From Gnetum montanum (Eukaryota; Streptophyta; Gnetopsida; Gnetales; Gnetaceae), in NCBI GenBank assembly GCA_015680685.1, contig MNCI01013713.1:93861-145716 (forward strand): a DNA stretch of 51,856 nucleotides, written 5' to 3'. Shown piece by piece: positions 45,339 to 51,856 of this stretch; positions within the stretch are counted from its first letter, which is position 1; every line of letters starts with the position of its first letter. The notes beneath the pieces were generated by a model. It saw only the letters and a list, made by a program, of their open reading frames with translations. It made no database searches and was not told where the DNA came from. A program made the position numbers and the translations under genes.

Positions 45339-45720
45339 ACTTGCGTTACGTGTGGCGATCCCAGTAACGATTAGCGTTTGGTAAGCTGCAGTTGCATAGT
45401 TCAGGGTGTGTCCGGTAAGTGGGAACGGATGCTGACGCTAGTTAATTTAGACTTAGATCTTTAGTTAGAGTTAGCTTAGTTTCTCAACCCTTTCTCCTGG
45501 TAGCATAGAAGATAAGCCGAAAATACCAAAAAAATCACATACCTCAGACTTGCTTAACCATACACCGTGACACATACAAGCAAGCCTGGGAAGACAACGA
45601 ACGATTAACCCCAAGTGTTTCTTGTGGCGTTAAGGCATTTAGTCTGCGGAGTTCGACCGGATCGCGCGTGCACGCTCGTATTCGTATGGTTGAGTGTAGG
45701 GGTACCTCGCCACTCATCAT

Positions 45721-45738
45721 TGGCGCCGTTGCCGGGGA
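45721..45738 (+). promoter_or_regulatory. Primer-binding site of A2 (tRNA-Asp)
   Basis: TGGCGCCGTTGCCGGGGA is complementary to the 3' end of plant tRNA-Asp and lies one base after the LTR. Confidence 0.9.
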
Positions 45739-45865
45739 CTAAGTGTTTTTACGCCAATTGAACATAAGGGATATCACTCACATCGTTGTGAGCCTAAAAC
45801 GAACCTTAGGGTTAATCAGTTAATTCAGAACATAAATAACGGTGAAAATTAGCACACCATTAGAA

Positions 45866-47866
45866 ATGGCTTCTTCTCATGCAATCAACTCACCTAAGGA
45901 CAATACAGGAGAAAGTCAGGATCATACGCATAACCGAAATCAACCATGTCCTCAACAATCCAAAGTCACATATACTCATCCCGATGAGTATGTGCCAGAT
46001 TTTACCTTTGTTTTCCATCAAGATGAGCAACTGCGGTGGAGAGACATGCAAGGTAACATCGTGTTACCCCCAGATCGATCCGCTCCCAACATGCTTTCCC
46101 GTGCTTTGGTACAGTATGGCATGCATGAGCTGCTTGCTGAATACGTTTTGGATGATTATGACACAAGGGATTATCATCCCACAAATGCCCAACGTATTCG
46201 GGATGCAAGGCAGGAGAGCCAACATTCACTATTGAAGGGCAAGGTTCCCCACGTCATTAGTGAAATAGGAGAAGAGGAACCCCTCACGATGGGTTTCTTA
46301 GAAAATGATGTTCCTCCTCCTCACTCTAGTGAAGAGGTTAGGCATCAGGGCCTTAGATCAACGATACATATTCCAGGCTCTGATCCCCGTGAGCACCAGC
46401 TGTTCACGGCAGGAACAATCACTCGCACTAATGACGGACTCGTTGATCGTCACAACGATCGGGGCCGAAGCAGCCGAAGAGAAGGCAAGAAACATCACCA
46501 TGGTGATGGATCCCCTTCTTCTTCCCCTTCATCACATCATTCACCCTCTCCTTCCACATCTGGGCGCAGCCACCATGAGCATAACGCGGAAAGTAAAGGT
46601 AGAAGAGATGAAATGCCTCGACAAGAAGGTCGAGAGGAGTTAGGACAAGGGCAAGGACGTAGGGAGAATAGGGAACCACAACGTAGACATCACAGACGTC
46701 ATGAAAGAGATGATCATGACGAACCCCTATTCGCAACCCGAAGTATGCTTGACATTAGAGAGGCAGTTAGGATTCCCACAAGGCATTTGAAAGACAGTAG
46801 GATCAAGCGTTTGGATATAAATAATATCCCACGTTTTGAAGGGGGATACAACGCTGATCCTCAACATCATTTACAGGCATTCCACGATGCCTGTGCCTTG
46901 CAGAACATAGACAATGAGTGGCAGAAACTCAAGTTGTTCCCAAGGACACTCACTAAAGAAGCAGAAAGCTGGTACCGGTCCTTAGAACCGGAAACCATCA
47001 GGAGGTGGAGTACGATGCTTGAATTGTTCAACAACAAATATCAAACGTACTCCAGAGTGTCTAACTTGCGTAAGCAGATCCAAGGCTGGAAACAAGGAGC
47101 TTATGAATCCTTGGATGCTGCCATGGCCCGTTACTACACACTGCTACATCGTTGCCCGGGCCATGGGTACGCTAAACGGGATCAACTTCGCCACCTCGTG
47201 GATGGGCTACGAAATGAAACGAGAAGAACTCTTGGGACTTACGCCCAAGGGAGACTCTCCCAATTAAGAGCCCATGAAGTTGAAGTTTTGTTGGAACAAG
47301 TAGCGCAAGAAGAGGGTGAGCTACGTAAAAGAGAAAGTGCGGAGGAATACAACCGCGATCCCTCCCTTCGCAAGAAGGGAGTGAAATTCTGTGATGAGGA
47401 GGATGAGTCACCACTCGAAGAGTTGGTGAACAGGAAAACCGTGCCGATCCAAAAGTTAACAACGGAGGTATCGGCTAAGGTAGACCAAATGTGGGATTCC
47501 TTAGACTCACGAATAGAAACAGTCCTGAAAATCGTAGAGGAGTCTAAGGATGAGCAAAGTAGTGACAAAGGAAAAGACAAGCGGAGAAACTTTAACCCTG
47601 CACATAACAAGGGTAAGGGAAAGACCTTTAACTCCGATGAGGCTGAAAATTCTGATTCAGACAATGATGGTGGATGTGAGATCTGTTACTATGACCATCC
47701 TAAGGGATGTTGTCCAATTATCTCACATCTGCAGGAGTCTGGGTTGTATGCATTAAATCCAAGACTTAATCAACGGCAAACACCCCGAAGGTTACCTTAT
47801 CCACAAGGTAACCCAAGGCAGTTCCACCAACCCTTGACGTATTATCCAAGCGAAACGCCTCCGTAG
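45866..47866 (+). CDS. gag: Gag polyprotein of A2 (666 aa)
   Basis: Forms the virus-like particle and packages element RNA. I chose ATG 45866 (MASSHAINSP): the frame is open a little further upstream but without an ATG, and E1 also has its ATG here. Layout: N-terminal YTHPDEYVPDFTF block; His/Ser-rich and Arg-rich linker (about 180-290); capsid core with INNIPRFEGGYNADPQHH and WQKLKLFPRTL (about 320-420); Glu-rich helical region (480-560); near residue 600 a zinc knuckle C-x2-C-x3-H-x4-C (CEICYYDHPKGCC), one residue shorter than the usual retroviral C-x2-C-x4-H-x4-C. It ends PSETPP at TAG. No stop interrupts it, unlike all other gag copies in the window. Confidence 0.85.
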   Translation: MASSHAINSPKDNTGESQDHTHNRNQPCPQQSKVTYTHPDEYVPDFTFVFHQDEQLRWRDMQGNIVLPPDRSAPNMLSRALVQYGMHELLAEYVLDDYDTRDYHPTNAQRIRDARQESQHSLLKGKVPHVISEIGEEEPLTMGFLENDVPPPHSSEEVRHQGLRSTIHIPGSDPREHQLFTAGTITRTNDGLVDRHNDRGRSSRREGKKHHHGDGSPSSSPSSHHSPSPSTSGRSHHEHNAESKGRRDEMPRQEGREELGQGQGRRENREPQRRHHRRHERDDHDEPLFATRSMLDIREAVRIPTRHLKDSRIKRLDINNIPRFEGGYNADPQHHLQAFHDACALQNIDNEWQKLKLFPRTLTKEAESWYRSLEPETIRRWSTMLELFNNKYQTYSRVSNLRKQIQGWKQGAYESLDAAMARYYTLLHRCPGHGYAKRDQLRHLVDGLRNETRRTLGTYAQGRLSQLRAHEVEVLLEQVAQEEGELRKRESAEEYNRDPSLRKKGVKFCDEEDESPLEELVNRKTVPIQKLTTEVSAKVDQMWDSLDSRIETVLKIVEESKDEQSSDKGKDKRRNFNPAHNKGKGKTFNSDEAENSDSDNDGGCEICYYDHPKGCCPIISHLQESGLYALNPRLNQRQTPRRLPYPQGNPRQFHQPLTYYPSETPP

Positions 47867-48208
47867 CCCATTGGACAACACCAGTAGTGGCAATACCCAT
47901 AGTCATGGGGGATGCCACCGCCAACACATCAATACCCTTACCGACAGCTTGCTCCTTACGGTTACTATGTGCAGCAGCCGGTTCCTCCACGTAACTTTAC
48001 GGGTCACGTCGAACCTCCATGTTACTACCAAGTTCAGGAATTTTATCGGACTTTCCCTCCTTCGAGAAATGTCCCATACCCATAGTATCCTCCAGGTTTA
48101 TCTGCATCTCTTACACCTACGGCTACACCACCAACTGCCCCAACAAAGCCCAGAGTAACTCCCACTCAGCTGCGACATCCCAACACTGCAAGGGCCCCTA
48201 AACCTTCA
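47867..48208 (+). other. Gag-protease linker region, frame broken
   Basis: Proline-rich translation in shifting frames connects gag to the protease ORF. Whether protease is expressed by readthrough or frameshift in the active element cannot be decided from this copy. Confidence 0.5.
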
Positions 48209-48883
48209 ATGGTTGGTTCTAACCATTGTTCACCAAAAAGACCCTTCCTTAGGACCAACAATCCAACTCAACCTTTTCCCTTACCAGTAGTCAGGCCTCC
48301 TAACGTCTCCACACCTAATGCAGTTTCGGGAAATCTTCCAGCAGCAAAATCACATCCAATGCACACAGTTATGTTAACGCATACAGTAACCGACTGGATC
48401 AAAGTTGGCCACCTTCCAAAAAAATTATCAGATCCAGGAGTCCCCTTAGTTTACCTTCAAGTCACTGGGAACGAACCCCATAAGGCTCTCCTTGATTCAG
48501 GTTCCGGGGTTAACTTAATCTCACAAAAATTATATAAGACCTGGAACCTGCCTCCACTCAAGAAGAGCAATTTTCGCCTTGAACTGGCTGACCAGTCCAT
48601 CACTATTCCTCTGGGGCAGGTTGAAGACATCATTACAACTGTCGGTGGGTGGTCATATCCAGCTAATTTCCTAGTGATCGAAATAAATAATGATAAAGGG
48701 GATTTCCCAATTATCATGGGGAGGGCATGGCTAAACACAATCGATGCCCACTTAGGCATTCGTAACCTTTCCCTAGAAATATCCAAGACAAATACATTTG
48801 GGAAAATTGAGAAGAAAATAGTTCCATGCATCGCATATAGTGACACAGGGTGTCATTGCGTGCAGAAATCATGGGCAGTGTGA
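48209..48883 (+). CDS. Aspartic protease region of A2 pol
   Basis: A 224-residue open frame holding a retropepsin domain. The catalytic motif is LLDSGSGVNL (DSG at 48494-48502), DSG replacing the commoner DTG. The C-terminal part has VIEINNDKGDFPIIMGRAWL. It processes Gag and Pol. The first ~50 residues are Pro/Asn-rich linker. The frame ends at TGA 48881-48883, after which ~100 bp with stops separate it from the RT part. In an active element this would be one fused polyprotein, so the ORF is probably a piece of a broken pol. Confidence 0.7.
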   Translation: MVGSNHCSPKRPFLRTNNPTQPFPLPVVRPPNVSTPNAVSGNLPAAKSHPMHTVMLTHTVTDWIKVGHLPKKLSDPGVPLVYLQVTGNEPHKALLDSGSGVNLISQKLYKTWNLPPLKKSNFRLELADQSITIPLGQVEDIITTVGGWSYPANFLVIEINNDKGDFPIIMGRAWLNTIDAHLGIRNLSLEISKTNTFGKIEKKIVPCIAYSDTGCHCVQKSWAV

Positions 48884-48982
48884 AGTTTAACATTGCCTAC
48901 ATGCAATCGGTATGCACAGGACATTAATGTATAAAAGTGCCTATATGCAACAACCACACAATAAGAAGACACCTAGTGGCTG

Positions 48983-51856
48983 ATGGCTGATAAAGATAGT
49001 AAACCAACTACGTGCATGGAACTAGCTAAGGGAATAACTAGTGCTTACCTTAAAAGCGTAGACATATTGGAGCAAGTTCGTTGCCAACTTCCAGCCCTTA
49101 ACTCCGAAGACATTAATTGGGGGAAGTTGGAGATTCATGAAGAGTTTAAACAGGAGCCCTTAGAGTTAAAACCATTGCCCACCAGTCTGGAATACATGAC
49201 CCTAAAAAATGGAAAACCGGTGATCATCAATGCAAGGCTCGTACCCACGTAAAAAGAAAGCTTGCTAAGGGTGATAAACAAGTGGTCAGCTGCTTTTTCT
49301 TGGTCGTATCCTGAACTAACTGGAATAGACCCTCCGATATGCCAACATAGGATTTATACAGACCCTTCTATGAAACCTCGCAAACAACCCCAGAGGCGAT
49401 TGAACCTGAAATTAAAACAAATTGTTAAAGAAGAACTAGAACAACTCCTCAAGGCCGGGTTTATTTACCCTATCGCTGACAGTGAATGGGTTAGCCCTCT
49501 TGTCATTGTTCCAAAAAAAGGAGGTAAATGGAGGGTATGTATAGATTTTAGGCTGTTAAATATGGCAACATTCAAAGACCACTTCCCACTGCCATTTGTG
49601 GACCAAGTCTTAGACACTATTGCAGGGCATTGCTACTACAGTTTTCTGGATGGATATAGCGGGTATAACCAAATACNTGCTACTACAATTTTCTGGATGG
49701 ATATAGCGGGTATAACCAAATACGCATTGCACCAGAAGACCAAGCCAAAACAACGTTCACCAGTCCTTGGGGAACGTTCGCATACAAACAAATTCCTTTT
49801 GGCTTATGTAATGCACCAGCCACGTTCCAACGCTTAGTTCTAGGTATCTTTCAACAACAAATAGGCAATGGAGTAGAAGTCTTCATGGACGACTTCTCCA
49901 CCTATGGAACGAGCTTTGACCAAGCCCTCAACTGGTTGGAGCAAGTCCTAAACCGATGTGTTGAAACCAATCTTAAGCTCAACTAGCAAAAGAGCCATCT
50001 GATGGTTCAAGAGGGCATCGTGTTGGGGCACAAAATTTCACAATCAGGAATCGAAGTTGACCCAGAAAAAATTAAAGTCATCCAAGGAATTACCCGACAA
50101 CCGGAAACCGTTAAAGACGTAAGGTCATTCCTTGGACACACTGGCTACTACAGGAGGTTTATTGCGAACTTTTCCAAAGTTGCCAAGCCGTTGGTAGAAT
50201 TAACAAAGAAAGATGCACCATTTGAATGGACCAGGGAGTGTGAACAAGCATTCCAAGCTCTTAAACAGAGACTTGTGGAAACTCCCATTCTACAAGCACC
50301 CGATTGGTCTAGACCATTCCACATAATGACCGATGCATCCAATTATGCTTTAGGAGCTGTACTGACACAATTAGATGAACAAAAATGACCTTATTACATC
50401 CATTGTGCCAGTAAAAGTATTACCGGTGCACAACTTAACTACACAACTACAGAAAAAGAATTAATGGCTGTTGTGTTTGCACTGGATAAGTTTAGGCACT
50501 ATGTATTGGGTTACAAAGTGTATATCCACACAGATCATAGTGCAATTAGGTTCCTCATGAATAAGCCAACGGTTAGCCCACGTATCATACGTTGGCTGGT
50601 AATTCTTCAGGAGTTCGATCTCACTATTATAGACCGCAAGGGCACCGAGAACGTCGTCACTGATCACCTGTCCCGGTTGCGATGGGAAAGTAAAGAGGAT
50701 GAATATGCGGTATCTGACCATTTTCCTGACGAAGCCCTCTTTGCTAGTGTGATAAATAATCAACTTATGAACGTAAATTGGTATAGCAGCATTCTCACCT
50801 ATCTTACTTCACAACAAATGCCACAGAATTTAGACTTTAGGAAGAAACAACAGTTTCTTCATAACATCAAATACTTCATGGAAATTGGAGGATAACTCTA
50901 TAAAGTTTTCTCTGATGGTCTAGTTCGATGGTGTGTTCCCGATCAAGATCAATTAAAAGTTCTCCAGGATGCTCATGAGGGCCCCTGTGGGGGACACTAT
51001 GCGGGGAGACGAACGGCCACTAAAATCCTGCTTGCAGGATATTATTGGCCAACGCTATTTTAGGACGTCCATCACTTTGCTCAATCTTGTGAGCGCTGCC
51101 AGCATGATGGGGTAATGACTACTAGGATGGAGGGTCCACAACAATGGATTCAACCTCTAGAACCCTTTGACATTTGGGGGATTGATTCCATGGGACCGAT
51201 TACACCAATGTTCAACGGAAAAGCATACATAATCATTGTTGTTGATTACTTAACTAAATGGGCCGAAGCAGCCGCTGTAACCAATTGCACATCATCTACA
51301 GCAGCCCGATTTGTATAGCAACAAATCGTCAACAGGTTTGGTGTGCCACATGCACTTATTTTCGACAATGGAATGCATTTTACAGGTGCAACCTTTAGAA
51401 ACTTGATGCAATGCTTAGGGGTTGAGCATAAACTGACCACACCTTATCATCCCCAAGCTAATGGCCAAGCTGAAGTTACTAATAGGGAGATTACTAGAAT
51501 ATTAACATGAAAAATTAGCAAATTTAGGCGCGACTGGAGCACGAAATTGAATGACGCTCTTTGGACGTATCGTTCCACTTGGAAGCTCCCTACAGGATAT
51601 TCTCCCTATGAGCTAGTGTACGGAAAACTTCCAAAGCTGCCTATATAGAGTGAGCTCTGTACACTGTCCATGGCTTGTAAACTTCACCTAGATCTCGACC
51701 TAGCATAGAAACAATGACTAGCAACTTTGAATATGTTAGATGAGAATCGCTTGGTTGCACTGTCGTTAAATGAGTTGCACAAAGCACACAGTAAACAACG
51801 ACATGACTTAAGGATCCGAAGGCTTAGGTATAAACCAGGAGATAAGGTTCTTTACT
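48983..51856 (+). pseudogene. pol: Reverse transcriptase, RNase H and integrase of A2, several stops, runs off the edge
   Basis: The RT begins with WSAAFSWSYPELTGIDPP (about 49285). It has WVSPLVIVPKKGGKWRVCID, then FLDGYSGYNQ (49643-49672), PFGLCNAPATFQR (49795-49835) and the catalytic FMDDF (49882-49896). RNase H shows TDASNYALGAVL (50329-50364), TEKELMAVVFA and the HTDHSA motif. Integrase shows the HHCC region (GGHYAG ... CERCQ, 50991-51100), and its D,D-35-E-type core is recognisable: IDSMGP (51182-51200), IFDNGMHF (51358-51382), NGQAEVTNRE (51461-51492). Stops occur at 49984-49986, 50386-50388, 50893-50895, 51061-51063, 51316-51318, 51508-51510 and later. The frameshift at 49677 is an assembly artefact caused by a 46-bp duplicated contig end. 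Confidence 0.85.

Larger units (their letters stand above)
44691..45719 (+). repeat. 5' LTR of A2 (1029 bp)
   Basis: TGATGA...TCATCA. U3 has a perfect palindrome CCGCGATATCGCGG (44715-44728) and further CGATATCGC motifs, then TATAAATA at 44780-44787. R/U5 holds a composite repeat array absent from E1. Confidence 0.9.
44691..51856 (+). mobile_element. A2: polymerase-bearing Ty3/gypsy OTA element, 3' end outside window
   Basis: Order: 5' LTR, tRNA-Asp primer site, gag, protease, RT, RNase H, integrase, cut by the window edge just after the integrase core. Protease-RT-RNaseH-IN order defines Ty3/gypsy. The tRNA-Asp primer and the FLDGYSGYNQ RT motif fit the Athila/Tat side of the plant OTA clade. 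Gag is intact, while pol has a limited number of stops, so this is the youngest copy seen of the family and the one most like an autonomous parent of E1, M1 and the array. Confidence 0.9.

Noticed and set aside
49631-49723. Frameshift and doubled FLDGYSGYNQ region in the A2 RT
   Set aside because: Not biological: the 46-bp direct copy around the N at 49677 matches the contig-overlap pattern of three other sites.
49980-51510. Idea that all A2 pol stops arise from cytosine-methylation decay
   Set aside because: Some fit (TGG to TAG at 49984), but others such as 51061 and 51316 need not be transitions, and the ancestral codons are unknown.

Overview
The window is nuclear DNA of a seed plant. 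It holds one intact plant-type III polyketide synthase (PKS) gene, plant promoter boxes, and nested LTR retrotransposons of the plant Ty3/gypsy OTA (Athila/Tat-like) group whose primer-binding sites match plant tRNA-Asp. The PKS resembles stilbene, bibenzyl and diketide-CoA synthases, but I cannot name the species. Apart from the PKS, almost everything is repeat or repeat relic. All comparisons were made by eye.

Layout. 1-6242: '+' strand element E1, entering exactly at its primer-binding site. It has broken gag and protease, no reverse transcriptase, and a 3' LTR at 5402-6242. It sits inside an older, unrelated gypsy gag relic (6243-7441, '-'). 7442-11564: unique and repetitive AT-rich DNA with hairpin repeats, an (AG)n tract and a faint LINE-like relic. 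11565-19130: the PKS locus. An intact intronless PKS lies on '-' (12452-13636). Head-to-head with it on '+' is a deletion-damaged copy (14826-15009) that keeps its promoter boxes. The 3' flank of this copy was split by a ~3.7-kb insertion (15059-18803) with a perfect 8-bp target duplication.

20082-26239: a '-' strand gag-only LTR element (M1). 26430-44413: an 18-kb '-' strand array LTR-internal-LTR-internal-LTR, flanked as a whole by one perfect 5-bp target duplication (atttg). Its two internal units carry gag plus an extra coiled-coil ORF and no protease or polymerase. 44691-51856: the 5' part of a '+' strand element (A2) with an intact gag and lightly damaged protease, RT, RNase H and integrase. 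It runs off the right edge.

How the parts relate. E1, M1, the array and A2 share LTR ends (TGATGAG...CTCATCA), the tRNA-Asp primer site, a GGGGGTA polypurine end where visible, gag homology and GATATC-type motifs in U3. They form one family in which A2 is the polymerase-bearing type and E1, M1 and the array are polymerase-less passengers. The middle LTR of the array looks like a mosaic of the outer two, as unequal recombination would give.

Assembly notes. There is a 346-N gap at 15388-15733. Four of the isolated Ns (26207, 27197, 40446, 49677) are flanked by 43-51-bp direct copies and look like unmerged contig overlaps. One of them creates a false frameshift in the A2 RT.
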